The notes under the pieces were generated by a model. The model was not told the origin of the DNA, did no database searches, and was given only the letters and a program-made list of their open reading frames with translations. DNA of 40,103 nucleotides. Origin: an uncultured Woeseiaceae bacterium (lineage in GTDB: Bacteria > Pseudomonadota > Gammaproteobacteria > Steroidobacterales > Woeseiaceae). Location: contig CAJJBK010000019.1 of the NCBI GenBank assembly GCA_905182415.1, positions 1-40,103 on the forward strand, in the 5' to 3' direction. Below, piece after piece: positions 1 through 10,034 of this stretch. Each line of letters opens with the position of its first letter. Positions within the stretch are counted from its first letter, which is position 1. Both the position numbers and the translations under genes were made by a program.

Positions 1-609
1 TAAGCCACCTGCAGCAGCAATCCATCCTGCGTGCCGACCCATGACCTCCATTATGAAGACTTTTGTTGAGGTTTTGCACATAGAGATAACATCCATGGCT
101 GCTTCTTGAGTGGACACAGCAACATACTTAGCTACCGATCCAAATCCTGGGCAATTGTCAGTAATAGGTAGATCATTATCAACTGTTTTAGGGATACCAA
201 GGCACGTGACGGGATATCCCATTTCTTTACTTATAAGAGATACTTTGTGAGCGGTATCCATGGAGTCATTACCACCGTTATAAAAAAAATATCCGATATT
301 ATGCGCCTTGAAAACTTGAATTAATCGTTCATATTCTTGAAGATTTTCTTTAATACCTTTTAACTTATATCGAGCCGAACCAAAAACTCCACCCGGTAAA
401 TATCTGAGGCTTGCTATAGTTTTTTTGGATTCAAGATTCGTGTCTATCATGTCTTCTTCCAGCGCACCAATAATTCCATTTTTACCTGCGTAAACATTCG
501 AGATAAAATCTTTGTGAGATCTGGCTGTTTCAATGACACCACAAGCAGTAGCATTAATTACAGCAGTTACCCCTCCAGATTGCGCATAAAATGCATTCAT
601 AGCAGTCAT
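1..609 (-). CDS. pfp: Pyrophosphate-dependent 6-phosphofructokinase (C-terminus outside window)
   Basis: Phosphorylates fructose-6-phosphate with pyrophosphate instead of ATP; the reaction is reversible and serves both glycolysis and gluconeogenesis. The first 203 residues are present, about half of the family length; the frame is still open at base 1. Visible motifs are an N-terminal QSGGVT phosphate loop (residues 10-15), GGNDSM (112-117), PKTVDND (140-146), where ATP-dependent enzymes usually have PGTIDND, and MGRHAGW (190-196). The start at 609 was chosen because AGGTGAAAGT lies just before the ATG and the family begins with a similar MxAxNAFYAQSGG. It is divergent from adk across 159 bp. 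PPi specificity is inferred from the PKTVDND motif. PPi-PFK enzymes are common in methylotrophs and some sulfur oxidisers. Confidence 0.9.
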   Translation of the reverse strand, partial: MTAMNAFYAQSGGVTAVINATACGVIETARSHKDFISNVYAGKNGIIGALEEDMIDTNLESKKTIASLRYLPGGVFGSARYKLKGIKENLQEYERLIQVFKAHNIGYFFYNGGNDSMDTAHKVSLISKEMGYPVTCLGIPKTVDNDLPITDNCPGFGSVAKYVAVSTQEAAMDVISMCKTSTKVFIMEVMGRHAGWIAAAGGL

Positions 610-768
610 ACTTTCACCTAAATTTATTATAAACTGGCAAGAATGATAACTTAAACGCAACAGATCGTCACCGTATGCCTGATTTTTAGGATTGACCATT
701 ATATGGATTGTCGGTAATTTTACTCGCCAGCATGTTGTATATTATATTTTCAAAGTAAAGGATAAAAA

Positions 769-1407
769 ATGAGAATTGTTTTTTTAGGTGCCCCTGGCTC
801 TGGGAAAGGAACTCAAGCCCAGAGATTAATGGATGAAAAAAATATTCCGCAAATCTCAACCGGTGATATGTTGCGTGCCGCTGTTCAAGCTAAATCTAGC
901 TTTGGGATCAAAGCAAAGGAAGTCATGGAATTAGGAAAACTTGTCTCAGATGAAATAATGATTGGTATCATTAGTGAACGATTAATGGAGTCCGATACTG
1001 ACCAAGGTTTTATTCTCGATGGTTTTCCAAGAACGACTAAACAAGCTGAGGATTTAGATCTATTATTGCAAAAGCAAGAAAAACCATTAGATCAAGTAAT
1101 ATTGATGGATGTTGACCATGAAATTCTAATGAAGCGTATTGTGGGCAGAAGAACATGTTCAATTACCGGGAAATTATTGAATATTTATTTTTCTAAACAA
1201 GATGAATTGAATGCATGCACTAAAGCGGGCGGCGAGTTAATCCAGAGGAAAGATGATAATGAGGATACGATTCTTAACCGATTGGAAGTTTATCGGGATC
1301 AAACTGAACCCTTAATTGCTTATTATTCAAAAAGAGATCAATTAAAGAAAGTTAAGGCCGTGGGATCTATGGATGAGGTATATCAGCGTTTGCTTGATGT
1401 TTTGTAG
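769..1407 (+). CDS. adk: Adenylate kinase
   Basis: Interconverts ATP plus AMP with two ADP in the cytoplasm. The P-loop GAPGSGKGT is at residues 7-15, STGDML at 30-35 and DGFPRT at 84-89. The LID domain runs from about 127 to 165, starting RRTCS and closing with QRKDDNEDT. The LID has only two cysteines (130 and 150), not the four that bind zinc in many Gram-positive enzymes, so a zinc site is unlikely. At 212 aa the length is normal. AAAGGA lies 6 bases before the ATG. It stands alone on this strand, divergent from the phosphofructokinase gene and convergent with rnd, only 19 bp away. Confidence 0.95.
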   Translation: MRIVFLGAPGSGKGTQAQRLMDEKNIPQISTGDMLRAAVQAKSSFGIKAKEVMELGKLVSDEIMIGIISERLMESDTDQGFILDGFPRTTKQAEDLDLLLQKQEKPLDQVILMDVDHEILMKRIVGRRTCSITGKLLNIYFSKQDELNACTKAGGELIQRKDDNEDTILNRLEVYRDQTEPLIAYYSKRDQLKKVKAVGSMDEVYQRLLDVL

Positions 1408-1426
1408 TTAAGAGCAATAAAATTTA

Positions 1427-2506
1427 TTAATTCATTAAATTAAGTAATTTATTTCCTATTATATTTTTTCTCCATCCATTACTTACGCGGGAATTTAGAT
1501 TTCCACAAACTAATATTTTTAATTCTTTCTTAGAAGCTAATATCTCTGGATAGATATTAAGCTTATCACTTTCTTCTTTAATGATTTTTGACATCTCATG
1601 TACTATTTTTTTTTGTTGCTCAGTTATTTTCAATTGTGCAATATAATCTTCGTAATCTTTTGATGAGATTTCTAGTAATTTAAGTATTTCATCACCAGAA
1701 TTATTTATAAAAGATGCTGGCAAATTCTTAACTTTTCTAAGATCAGTTATTTCTTTTATGCCCATAGTTGCTATATCCAGTATGGTCCTATCGCTTAGGA
1801 TCCATTTTCTGGGTAAATCTTTAGTTATGGCGCGTTTTTCTCTCCATCCAGCAATAAGATAAGCAGCTTTTTTTTCCTTGCCTGAGAGATATTGAATTGC
1901 CCTGATTTTGTCACCCGCGTTTTTTGTTGATGTATTATAGATATCTTTATTAATTAAGATATTCGAATCCTCTTCTGCCCAGGTAACTCGTCCTAGTCGT
2001 TGAAGTTTTTCAGTTAATATTGCATGAGACTCTAATAAATACTCAACATCTTCTGCTGCATACGTTAGCATTTCTTTAGTGAATGGTCTTTTTGACCAGT
2101 TAGCTCGAGTTTGATTTTTTTCTAGAATTACCTCGAAGAGATTTTCTACTAAAGTGGCATAACCCATTTGAGGTGCATAACCAAGAATACCTGACGCAAT
2201 TTGAGTATCGAAGAGATTAATTGGAAGTGTATTTGTGGTTTGGTAGATAACTTCAAGATCTTGTCTTGCAGAATGAATTATCCATGCTTTTTTGGAAGCT
2301 GATTCCCAGAATTTTTTTAGCTCGAGATTGAGTAACGCATCTATACAATATATAGATTTAGGCAGACCAACTTGAATAAGACATAATTGAGCAAAAAAAG
2401 TTTTTTCCCTCATGAATTCAGTATCAATGGCAAGATAATCCTGCGCTTCGATATTTTTAATTACTTCTGAGGTTATATTCGATTCAAATAGTTGAGAATT
2501 AATCAT
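1427..2506 (-). CDS. rnd: Ribonuclease D
   Basis: A 3'-5' exoribonuclease that trims tRNA and other stable RNA 3' ends. The DEDD exonuclease domain is in the N-terminal half, with Exo I as AIDTEF, Exo II around HSARQDLEV and Exo III as YAAEDVEYLL (the Tyr-x3-Asp type). It is followed by an HRDC-like helical region from about residue 200. An upstream ATG at 2539 would add 11 residues (MICCQKSS...). I prefer the ATG at 2504-2506, giving about 359 aa, because it leaves the usual short lead-in to the Exo I motif. Neither start has a clear ribosome binding site. It is divergent from the small membrane protein upstream of mpl. Confidence 0.9.
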   Translation of the reverse strand: MINSQLFESNITSEVIKNIEAQDYLAIDTEFMREKTFFAQLCLIQVGLPKSIYCIDALLNLELKKFWESASKKAWIIHSARQDLEVIYQTTNTLPINLFDTQIASGILGYAPQMGYATLVENLFEVILEKNQTRANWSKRPFTKEMLTYAAEDVEYLLESHAILTEKLQRLGRVTWAEEDSNILINKDIYNTSTKNAGDKIRAIQYLSGKEKKAAYLIAGWREKRAITKDLPRKWILSDRTILDIATMGIKEITDLRKVKNLPASFINNSGDEILKLLEISSKDYEDYIAQLKITEQQKKIVHEMSKIIKEESDKLNIYPEILASKKELKILVCGNLNSRVSNGWRKNIIGNKLLNLMN

Positions 2507-2579
2507 GTTAAGAAATGAGGATTTTTGGCAACATATCATGAGATAATACGTGAATTAATTATAAATGTTTGAGAAAAGA

Positions 2580-3095
2580 ATGAAGCAATTATTACAGAAT
2601 TTTTTAGACATGATTATGTTGCGAAAAGGAGCTGATGCGATTCCATTTTCATGGCTAGTTTTTGTCTTTTCGTTGGGACTGTTATTAATCTCTTCCTCGG
2701 GAGTCTTATTTTTAATTGACAATCCACCAAATCAGAGACCATGGGTTAATTTTTTAGGTTATTTTTTTGGCATTTCTTTTTATGGAGCAATCTTAATTGT
2801 TTATGGTTTTGTCGGACGTGTATTGCAAACTATCAGTGCCATAATTGCTTGTGGTTCTTTGATAACGATCATGTTTGTGCTTGAATTTATCTTGTTTGCA
2901 CCTTTTATCGGAATCAATCTTGCTGGATTATTGGCGAGTTTTATTATGTTATGGTCGGTACCGGTTGAAGGGCATTTAATTAGCACTGCTATAGAGAAGA
3001 GCCGTTTTTTTGGCATTATTATTGCTATTATTGCATTACTCTTACAGTTTATGTTTCAGGCTTATATGTTGAATTACTTGGAATCAGTTAGTTAA
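2580..3095 (+). CDS. Small inner-membrane protein upstream of mpl, function unknown
   Basis: A hydrophobic protein of about 171 aa with four or five membrane segments, roughly at residues 24-45, 60-82, 88-112 and 140-165. After its N-terminal NFLDMIMLRKG stretch it starts like small membrane proteins I recall beside peptidoglycan and heme genes in other gammaproteobacteria, but no function is established to my knowledge. The ATG at 2580 is preceded by GAGAAAAGA and fits that N-terminus. An in-frame ATG at 2565 would add five residues without a ribosome binding site. The stop lies 6 bp before mpl, so the two are very probably co-transcribed. Confidence 0.75.
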   Translation: MKQLLQNFLDMIMLRKGADAIPFSWLVFVFSLGLLLISSSGVLFLIDNPPNQRPWVNFLGYFFGISFYGAILIVYGFVGRVLQTISAIIACGSLITIMFVLEFILFAPFIGINLAGLLASFIMLWSVPVEGHLISTAIEKSRFFGIIIAIIALLLQFMFQAYMLNYLESVS

Positions 3096-3101
3096 TAATA
3101 C

Positions 3102-4463
3102 ATGCATATTCACATCCTCGGAATTTGTGGAACTTTTATGACTGGTATTGCATCTATGGCTCAATCTCTGGGTCATCAGGTTACGGGTAGCGATCAAAAC
3201 TTTTATCCACCTATGAGTGATGCGCTCAGGCATTTAAATATTGAGGTCGATGAAAATTATGATCCTTTGCAATTGGATAGACGCCCAGATTGCTGCATTG
3301 TAGGCAATGTAATGACAAGGGGTCATCCTGTTATTGAATTTATGCTGGATAAAAAGATACCATTTAAATCAGGCCCACAATGGCTTTCGGAGAATATTTT
3401 AAACGATCGTTTTGTTATCGCCGTATCAGGGACACACGGTAAAACAACCACCACAAGTATGCTTTCTTGGATACTTGAAGATAATGGTTATTCACCGGGT
3501 TATTTGATAGGTGGGGTTCCAAATAATTTTAACTCATCAGCTAGAATAGGTAACTCAAAATATTTTGTTATTGAGGCAGATGAATATGACACAGCTTTTT
3601 TTGATAAACGACCTAAATTTATTCATTACCAACCAACAATTACTATTATGAATAATTTGGAATTTGATCATGCTGATATTTATAAGAATATAGATGAAAT
3701 AAAATGGCAATTTCATCAGTTAGTTAGGATTACCCCTCAATCAGGAAAAATTATCTTTAATGGCTCTGATGAAAATATTCATGATGTAATAAAATTAGGT
3801 AACTGGACGCCAACAGAAACTTTTGGCCTTAAAGGTAATCATGATTGGCTTGCTAAAAAAATGGCTAAAAATAGTATTTCTATTAAGCACAAAAATACTA
3901 TATCTGCTAGTAGTTCCTGGAATATGAGTGGTTCCTATAATATTGAAAATGCCCTGGCTGCAATTGCTGCGGCAAATTCCATAGGTATTACCCCCGCTAG
4001 TTCCCTAGAGTCGTTGGCTAGCTATAAAGGGGTAAAAAGACGTTTGGAAAAGTTAGTGACGATTTCGAACATCACAATTTATGATGATTTTGCTCATCAC
4101 CCAACCTCTATAAAGAAAACCATTGAGGGTATACATGAAAATCATAGTCACAAACGAATTATTATAGCAATAGAGATACGTTCAAACACCATGTTGTCAG
4201 GTGCCCATAATTCCGCATTATTAGAATCAGTCAAAGATGCTGATTTTGTATTTTTCTATCAATCTAATAAAGATAAACGCTCTCTAGAGAGTCAAGGCTT
4301 GCTAGATAAGAATAATATGCAGATAACTTATGATATTGAGGTATTGGCAGCAAAACTTATCTCAATATTAAGAGACGACGACGCTTTAATTTTTATGAGT
4401 AATGGAGATTTTTGTGGAGCGAAAGAATTATTTACAAAGCAGCTAGAGAAATTACATGTTTGA
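3102..4463 (+). CDS. mpl: UDP-N-acetylmuramate:L-alanyl-gamma-D-glutamyl-meso-diaminopimelate ligase
   Basis: A peptidoglycan recycling ligase that attaches the salvaged tripeptide L-Ala-gamma-D-Glu-meso-DAP to UDP-MurNAc in one ATP-dependent step. It has the Mur ligase layout: N-terminal UDP-binding fold beginning MHIHILGICGTFM, central ATPase with GTHGKTTTT at residues 110-118, the EADEYDTAFFDKRPKF segment typical of Mpl rather than MurC, and a C-terminal domain with DDFAHHPTS. The length of 453 aa is usual. It follows a small membrane protein by 6 bp and is followed by a LON-domain gene at 29 bp, so the three probably form one transcript. Confidence 0.95.
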   Translation: MHIHILGICGTFMTGIASMAQSLGHQVTGSDQNFYPPMSDALRHLNIEVDENYDPLQLDRRPDCCIVGNVMTRGHPVIEFMLDKKIPFKSGPQWLSENILNDRFVIAVSGTHGKTTTTSMLSWILEDNGYSPGYLIGGVPNNFNSSARIGNSKYFVIEADEYDTAFFDKRPKFIHYQPTITIMNNLEFDHADIYKNIDEIKWQFHQLVRITPQSGKIIFNGSDENIHDVIKLGNWTPTETFGLKGNHDWLAKKMAKNSISIKHKNTISASSSWNMSGSYNIENALAAIAAANSIGITPASSLESLASYKGVKRRLEKLVTISNITIYDDFAHHPTSIKKTIEGIHENHSHKRIIIAIEIRSNTMLSGAHNSALLESVKDADFVFFYQSNKDKRSLESQGLLDKNNMQITYDIEVLAAKLISILRDDDALIFMSNGDFCGAKELFTKQLEKLHV

Positions 4464-4492
4464 TTATAATTTTATTTGAAGGGTGGATTAAT

Positions 4493-5098
4493 ATGAAAAT
4501 ACCTCTATTTCCTTTGCAGACGGTTTTATTTCCGGGTGGGCCACTTTCATTAAGGGTTTTTGAAAGACGATACCTAGATATGGTGAGCGATTCTTTAAGT
4601 TCTGATCAATTATTTGGAATTATACTCAATAAACAATCGTCAAGTAATGATGCAAATAATTTCTGTAAAATCGGAGTATTAGCTCAAATTGTTGATTGGG
4701 ATCAAGGCTCTGATGGAGTATTAGGCTTGCAAGTAATTGGAAAGGAACGATTTTTACTATCTAATCATTATGTAGCTGAAGATGGTTTAAATATGGGTGA
4801 GATTAAGATATTAGAGCCTGAAAAAAAACTATTACTCCCTCAAGAATATACAACACTTTCTGCGATACTTGAAAGTATTCTCCATGAATTCTCGGAATTA
4901 TATACGTCAGTGAAAAAAGATTTTAATGATGCCTCATGGGTTGGGTATAGATTGGCAGAAATACTTCCAATTGAATTATCTCAGCAACAAATATATCTTG
5001 AGATTGAGGAGCCGCTTGATAGGTTGGAGTTATTAAAGACTTTTATGACGGCCAATCAAAATTTCATGAAAATGCCCAAGGATTCAACTCTTCAGTAG
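4493..5098 (+). CDS. LON N-terminal (substrate-binding) domain protein
   Basis: A 201-aa stand-alone LON substrate-binding domain without the AAA or protease domains of Lon. The opening [20 protein letters not shown] and FERRYLDMV are typical of this family. The function is unknown; a role in peptide or protein binding is inferred only from Lon. The start at 4493 is preceded by GAAGGGTGG at good spacing. A longer frame from 4412 would overlap the end of mpl and adds residues unlike the family. The 3' end overlaps the convergent hemL by 15 bp. Confidence 0.88.
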   Translation: MKIPLFPLQTVLFPGGPLSLRVFERRYLDMVSDSLSSDQLFGIILNKQSSSNDANNFCKIGVLAQIVDWDQGSDGVLGLQVIGKERFLLSNHYVAEDGLNMGEIKILEPEKKLLLPQEYTTLSAILESILHEFSELYTSVKKDFNDASWVGYRLAEILPIELSQQQIYLEIEEPLDRLELLKTFMTANQNFMKMPKDSTLQ

Positions 5099-6358
5099 AG
5101 TGAAAACTTTTTCAGTGGCCTCTAGTGTTAATTTTATTTCTTTATCTGTATGCGCTGAAGAGATAAAGCCAGCCTCAAAAGCAGAAGGCGCTAGATAGAT
5201 GTTTTCGCTCAGCATGCCATGAAAAAAACGTTTAAATAAATTAATATCTGACTTTATAATATCGTTGTAATTCTTTATCGGACCATATTTGTTGAAGGTA
5301 AAGCCAAACATACCTCCAAGATGGGTGACTTGCAGTGGCTGATCAAATGTTTTAGCTATCTCTGACATTCCTTTCATTAAGGTCTCGCATTTCAAATCAA
5401 GAGACTTATGAAAATTATCAACTTCCATTGATTCCAGTGTGACTAGTCCTGCTATCATTGCAATAGGATTTCCTGACAATGTTCCGGCTTGATAAACAGG
5501 ACCTTCGGGCGCCAAATGAGACATGATATCTTTTCGACCACCAAATGCAGCTGCTGGAAGTCCACCACCAATAATTTTTCCTAGTGTAGTGATATCTGGC
5601 TTCACGCCATAGATTGATTGAGCTCCTCCCTTAGCTACTCGAAAACCAGTCATGACCTCATCAAAAATTAAGACTGCACCAGATAACTGGCACTGATCTT
5701 TTATTGTTTCTAGGAAACCAGAAATGGGTTTAATCATGTTCATATTTCCAGCAACGGGCTCTACAATGACGCAGGCGATTTTATTTTTCATAACCTTAAA
5801 TGCATTAACAACACTTTCGGGGTCATTGAATGGCAAGGTGATCGTGTGTTTTGCAAGCGATGCTGGTATTCCTGGGGAGCTTGGTACTCCATGGGTTAAG
5901 GCGCCAGAACCTGCTTTTATTAGCAGTGAATCCGAGTGACCGTGATAACAACCTTCAAATTTTATTATGATGTCTTTTTTAGTATAGCCACGCGCGAGAC
6001 GAATAGCGCTCATAGTTGCTTCAGTGCCAGTACTCACCATACGAACTCGTTCAATAGAAGGCATGAATTCACATACCTTACTGGCTAGTTTTGTTTCAAT
6101 TTTTGTCGGAGCCCCAAAGCTTAAGCCATCTTTGATGGCCACTTTTATAGCATCAATAACTGCTGGAAATGCGTGCCCAAGGATTAAGGGGCCCCAAGAA
6201 CCAACATAATCAATCATTTCTTGATTATCTTCAGTTTTGATCCACGCACCTTTTCCTGACTTAAAGAAAAGGGGATCACCACCTACACCACCAAAAGAAC
6301 GGGCGGGTGAATTCACTCCACCAGCAATTACTTTTTTTGCCTCTTTAAATAAGGTCAT
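5084..6358 (-). CDS. hemL: Glutamate-1-semialdehyde 2,1-aminomutase
   Basis: A PLP enzyme that converts glutamate-1-semialdehyde to 5-aminolevulinate, the C5 route into heme. Class III aminotransferase features are clear: [15 protein letters not shown] near residue 13, the [15 protein letters not shown] segment, FDEVMTGFR, and [12 protein letters not shown], whose lysine (about residue 263) should form the PLP Schiff base. At 424 aa it has the normal length. The stop overlaps the convergent LON-domain gene by 15 bp. It lies 49 bp downstream of the cpdA-like gene on the same strand and may share its transcript. Confidence 0.96.
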   Translation of the reverse strand: MTLFKEAKKVIAGGVNSPARSFGGVGGDPLFFKSGKGAWIKTEDNQEMIDYVGSWGPLILGHAFPAVIDAIKVAIKDGLSFGAPTKIETKLASKVCEFMPSIERVRMVSTGTEATMSAIRLARGYTKKDIIIKFEGCYHGHSDSLLIKAGSGALTHGVPSSPGIPASLAKHTITLPFNDPESVVNAFKVMKNKIACVIVEPVAGNMNMIKPISGFLETIKDQCQLSGAVLIFDEVMTGFRVAKGGAQSIYGVKPDITTLGKIIGGGLPAAAFGGRKDIMSHLAPEGPVYQAGTLSGNPIAMIAGLVTLESMEVDNFHKSLDLKCETLMKGMSEIAKTFDQPLQVTHLGGMFGFTFNKYGPIKNYNDIIKSDINLFKRFFHGMLSENIYLAPSAFEAGFISSAHTDKEIKLTLEATEKVFTLLKS

Positions 6359-6407
6359 ATTTTCTTGAACCTAAATTGTAATAGTTATATTAAAAATATA
6401 AATGATT

Positions 6408-7187
6408 CTAGTTGAATATTTCTTTTTCAAGCCAGATAACTTCTGTATTAATCGATCCATCCTCATATAACTGAATTCTTCTATACCCAGGAGGGCGATC
6501 ATCAATAGAGAATTTCTCTGATTTTGGCTTGAATTGTCTACAAGTTGATGGTGTACCAATAATTTCAATATTATTGTAACTCATTTCGATGCTTTGATGA
6601 ATATGACCGCAAAAGATAACTCTAATATTTCTATATTTTTCTAAAAGATTAAAAAATTCTGTTTTATTTTCTAAACCAATCTCATCTATCCATTTACTGC
6701 CTATATTTATGGGGTGATGATGTAAGTAAATCATTATATATTTATGATCATTTGAATTTATATTCAATTCTAGTTTCTCGAGTTCACTCTTACTCAGAAA
6801 ACCTTTTGGGCTATCAGCAATACTGCTATCGATGCCTATAATTAACCAATCTTGTTTAATTACTTTCTCGCAACAAAAAAACAATGACTTGGGTAATGTT
6901 GACTGTAGTTTAATTTTTGTATCATGATTTCCGGGAATACAAAATATTGGTGAATTTTCTAGTTGAAGTAATCCATAGAAGTTTTCATAGGAATCTTTAT
7001 TGTTATCTTGAGTTAGATCGCCCGTTGCAATAATCATATCAAAATCCCAGGATGAGCCTTTGATATGACTAACCACTGCTTTTAAAGATTGATAAGGATT
7101 GATTCCTTTAAATTTATCGTTTTGATTTGAGAGAATGTGCGGGTCAGTAATCTGAATAATCCTAACCGGTGGTTTATTTTTCTTCAT
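6408..7187 (-). CDS. cpdA: Calcineurin-type phosphodiesterase, CpdA-like (3',5'-cyclic AMP phosphodiesterase family)
   Basis: A metallophosphoesterase of 259 aa. All class III cyclic nucleotide phosphodiesterase metal motifs are present in order: ITDPHI near residue 13, ATGDLTQD, CIPGNHD, LHHHP and CGHIHQS. CpdA hydrolyses cAMP; related enzymes act on other cyclic nucleotides or phosphodiesters, so the substrate is inferred. The ATG at 7187 has no strong ribosome binding site. A hairpin at 7200-7234 separates it from the upstream ahcY, so it may have its own promoter or depend on read-through. Confidence 0.8.
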   Translation of the reverse strand: MKKNKPPVRIIQITDPHILSNQNDKFKGINPYQSLKAVVSHIKGSSWDFDMIIATGDLTQDNNKDSYENFYGLLQLENSPIFCIPGNHDTKIKLQSTLPKSLFFCCEKVIKQDWLIIGIDSSIADSPKGFLSKSELEKLELNINSNDHKYIMIYLHHHPINIGSKWIDEIGLENKTEFFNLLEKYRNIRVIFCGHIHQSIEMSYNNIEIIGTPSTCRQFKPKSEKFSIDDRPPGYRRIQLYEDGSINTEVIWLEKEIFN

Positions 7188-7199
7188 CTTGGTCGAATA

Positions 7200-7234
7200 A
7201 TATCACCCAAAGCTATTGGAGCCTTGGGTGATAT
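7200..7234 (-). terminator. Hairpin between ahcY and cpdA, probable (weak) terminator
   Basis: A perfect 11-bp inverted repeat, ATATCACCCAA with TTGGGTGATAT, has a 13-base loop and sits 9 bp after the ahcY stop. On the minus strand only TATTAT follows the stem. The better T-run (TTTATTTTTT) lies on the plus-strand side, so it may terminate or attenuate the metK-ahcY transcript only partly, or mainly protect the mRNA 3' end. Confidence 0.55.
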
Positions 7235-7242
7235 TTTATTTT

Positions 7243-8631
7243 TTAATAGCGGTAATATTCAGGCTTGTAAGGACCTTCTTGTTTAACGCCAATATAATCA
7301 GCTTGCTCCTGAGTCAGTTTTGTCAATACACCACCAAATCCTGCCACCATATAACGAGCAACTTCCTCATCTAAATGTTTCGGAAGTACTTCTACTTGTA
7401 GCATTTTAGCTTGGGTTGATTCATCTTGAGCGGCAAATTTTCGCTTATAAAGTTCGATTTGAGCCAATACCTGGTTAGCAAAAGAGCCATCCATAATTCG
7501 GCTTGGGTGTCCTGTGGCATTACCTAAATTAACTAGACGACCTTCGGCTAGTAACAATAAGTGATCACTTTTATCTTCATTGCGATATATTTTATGAACC
7601 TGAGGCTTAATCTCATCCCACTGCCAATTTTCTCGCATGAAAGCAGTATCAATTTCATTATCAAAGTGACCAATATTACATACAACACAACCACTCTTAA
7701 GTGCGCTTAGGACATTAGAGCCACAAACATTATAATTACCGGTACTGGTAACGAGCATATCGGTAGATGCTAATAAGTCTTTATTAACTCCTTTTGTCTC
7801 ATCTCCGTCTTGATAAGTAGAGACAACTTCAAAACCATCTAAACATGCTTGCATAGCGCAAATAGGATCGATTTCAGTGACCTTGACGATCATGCCTTCT
7901 TGGCGAAGGGATTGAGCAGAGCCTTTACCTACATCACCATAACCAACAACAACAGCTTTTTTCCCCATGAGTAAGTGATCCGTTGCGCGTTTAACGGCAT
8001 CACTAAGGCTATGACGACAGCCATATTTATTATCGCATTTTGACTTAGTGACTGAATCATTAACATTAATAGCAGGTACTTTTAGCTCACCAGATTCAAG
8101 CATTTCATAAAGGCGATGAACACCTGTAGTGGTTTCTTCGGTGACACCATGAACTGAATCTAAAACTTGTGGGTATTTTTGATGCAATAACGAAGTTAAA
8201 TCACCACCATCATCGAGTATCATATTAGCGTTCCAAGGAAGACCATCTTTTAAAACTTGCTGTTCTAGACACCATTCATACTCTTCTTCTGTTTCACCTT
8301 TCCAAGCAAAGACAGGTGTACCATTAGCAGCAATAGCTGCTGCAGCATGATCTTGAGTTGAGAAGATATTACAAGAAGTCCAACGAACTTCTGCACCTAA
8401 TGCTTCTAAAGTCTCAATTAAAACCGCGGTTTGGATTGTCATATGAATACAACCTAGAATACGGGCACCACTTAATGGCTGTTCTGAATGATATTTATCA
8501 CGCAGAGTCATTAATGCAGGCATTTCTGATTCAGCAATATCAATTTCTTTGCGACCAAATTCTGCCAAAGAAATATCTGCTACCTTGTAATCATCTTTAT
8601 TTTTATTTATTGCAACAGCTTCATTGGCCAT
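7243..8631 (-). CDS. ahcY: S-adenosylhomocysteinase
   Basis: Hydrolyses S-adenosylhomocysteine to homocysteine and adenosine with a tightly bound NAD. The protein has 462 aa, including the insertion usual in proteobacterial enzymes. Visible signatures are [30 protein letters not shown], the [11 protein letters not shown] segment and the NAD-binding [16 protein letters not shown], with the conserved C-terminal KPEYYRY. AAGGAG lies before the ATG. It lies 27 bp downstream of metK on the same strand; the two make and then clear the methyl donor products, implying AhcY-based rather than Pfs/LuxS-based recycling. Confidence 0.97.
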   Translation of the reverse strand: MANEAVAINKNKDDYKVADISLAEFGRKEIDIAESEMPALMTLRDKYHSEQPLSGARILGCIHMTIQTAVLIETLEALGAEVRWTSCNIFSTQDHAAAAIAANGTPVFAWKGETEEEYEWCLEQQVLKDGLPWNANMILDDGGDLTSLLHQKYPQVLDSVHGVTEETTTGVHRLYEMLESGELKVPAINVNDSVTKSKCDNKYGCRHSLSDAVKRATDHLLMGKKAVVVGYGDVGKGSAQSLRQEGMIVKVTEIDPICAMQACLDGFEVVSTYQDGDETKGVNKDLLASTDMLVTSTGNYNVCGSNVLSALKSGCVVCNIGHFDNEIDTAFMRENWQWDEIKPQVHKIYRNEDKSDHLLLLAEGRLVNLGNATGHPSRIMDGSFANQVLAQIELYKRKFAAQDESTQAKMLQVEVLPKHLDEEVARYMVAGFGGVLTKLTQEQADYIGVKQEGPYKPEYYRY

Positions 8632-8658
8632 AGCGTTCTCCTTAGTGTTTGTATTTAT

Positions 8659-9813
8659 TTATATTGAAGCTTTTAATTCTTCAGCCTTATCTGTTTTTTC
8701 CCAACTAAGATCAATATCTTCTCTACCAAAGTGCCCATAAGCGGCGGTAGGCAGATATATTGGTCGAAGTAGATCGAGCATATTCAAGATACCGAAAGGT
8801 CTTAGGTCAAATTTATCATTGATCAGATTAATTAATTTTTCTTCACTAATTTTACTGGTACCAAAAGTATTCACACTGATAGAGGTAGGTCTAGCAACAC
8901 CAATGGCATAAGATACTTGAATTTCACAGCGTTCAGCTATTTCTGCAGCCACAATATTTTTTGCCACATAACGACAGGCATAAGCAGCAGAGCGATCTAC
9001 TTTTGATGGATCTTTGCCAGAAAAAGCACCACCTCCATGTCTTGCGGAGCCACCATAAGTATCAACAATTATTTTTCGCCCGGTTAACCCGCAGTCACCC
9101 ATAGGACCACCGACTTCGAATCTGCCAGTAGGATTGATATGGTATTTGGTATTTTTATTAATCCACTGTGAAGGGATGATGGGTTTTATAATTTCTTCCA
9201 TTATTCCTTCTGTTAGATCACTCATCTTGACATCGGCATGATGTTGCGACGACACAACCACTGCATCTATTCCAACTGGTTTATCGTTTTCATATATAAA
9301 AGTTACCTGACTTTTTGCGTCAGGCCTTAACCAAGGTAGTATGCCTGCTTTTCTTACTTCCGCCTGCTTTTTAACGAGGTTATGCGCGAGTGAAATTGGC
9401 GCTGGCATTAAAACATCAGTTTCGTTTGTTGCATAGCCAAACATTAATCCTTGATCACCAGCACCTTGATCTTCTGGGTTACCACGATCCACGCCTTGAG
9501 CAATATCTTGTGATTGTTTTCCTAGTGCATTCATTACCGCACAAGAACCGCCATCAAATCCCATGTCTGAATCTGTATAACCGATATCAATAATTGTCTT
9601 ACGAACAATATTTTCTACATCAATAACGGCATCCGTGGTAATTTCTCCAGCCACTATTGCCATGCCAGTTTTTACCATAGTTTCGCATGCAACACGCGCT
9701 GATTTGTCCTGCTCAATGATGGCATCAAGGATTGCATCTGAAACTTGATCAGATATTTTATCTGGATGACCCTCCGAAACCGATTCAGATGTAAAGAGAT
9801 AGGAATGACTCAT
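8659..9813 (-). CDS. metK: S-adenosylmethionine synthetase
   Basis: Makes S-adenosylmethionine from methionine and ATP. The 384-aa protein shows the start [21 protein letters not shown], the [12 protein letters not shown] signature, and [19 protein letters not shown] with the phosphate-binding loop. GAGG lies 7 bases before the ATG. It is the first gene of the metK-ahcY unit, divergent from tkt. A consensus TTGACA lies on the minus strand at 9992-9997, with only poor -10 candidates behind it; if used it would give a leader of more than 150 bases. I saw no SAM riboswitch class that I can recognise there. Confidence 0.97.
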   Translation of the reverse strand: MSHSYLFTSESVSEGHPDKISDQVSDAILDAIIEQDKSARVACETMVKTGMAIVAGEITTDAVIDVENIVRKTIIDIGYTDSDMGFDGGSCAVMNALGKQSQDIAQGVDRGNPEDQGAGDQGLMFGYATNETDVLMPAPISLAHNLVKKQAEVRKAGILPWLRPDAKSQVTFIYENDKPVGIDAVVVSSQHHADVKMSDLTEGIMEEIIKPIIPSQWINKNTKYHINPTGRFEVGGPMGDCGLTGRKIIVDTYGGSARHGGGAFSGKDPSKVDRSAAYACRYVAKNIVAAEIAERCEIQVSYAIGVARPTSISVNTFGTSKISEEKLINLINDKFDLRPFGILNMLDLLRPIYLPTAAYGHFGREDIDLSWEKTDKAEELKASI

Positions 9814-10034
9814 AAGTGCCTCATTTATTTAGGTAAGAGATGTTATAGATTTTCTATTTGAATTTGTTATTTTTTGTGTTTCAACCTGTATCAATATTAT
9901 ATATTTTGAATATTAACTAATTTTAATCATATTTTTTTAATTCTTGCTTGCGGCCTGGCTCTTAAATAAGCAAAATACTTTTATCCATAGCTGTCAATAA
10001 TTTCATGCTCAATTATATATTATCAGGAGAGCCA

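Noticed and set aside
9814-10034. Possible SAM or SAH riboswitch in the metK leader
   Set aside because: A small stem (TTGCTT/AAGCAA at 9944-9973) and a consensus TTGACA on the minus strand are present, but I find no conserved core of any SAM or SAH riboswitch class.
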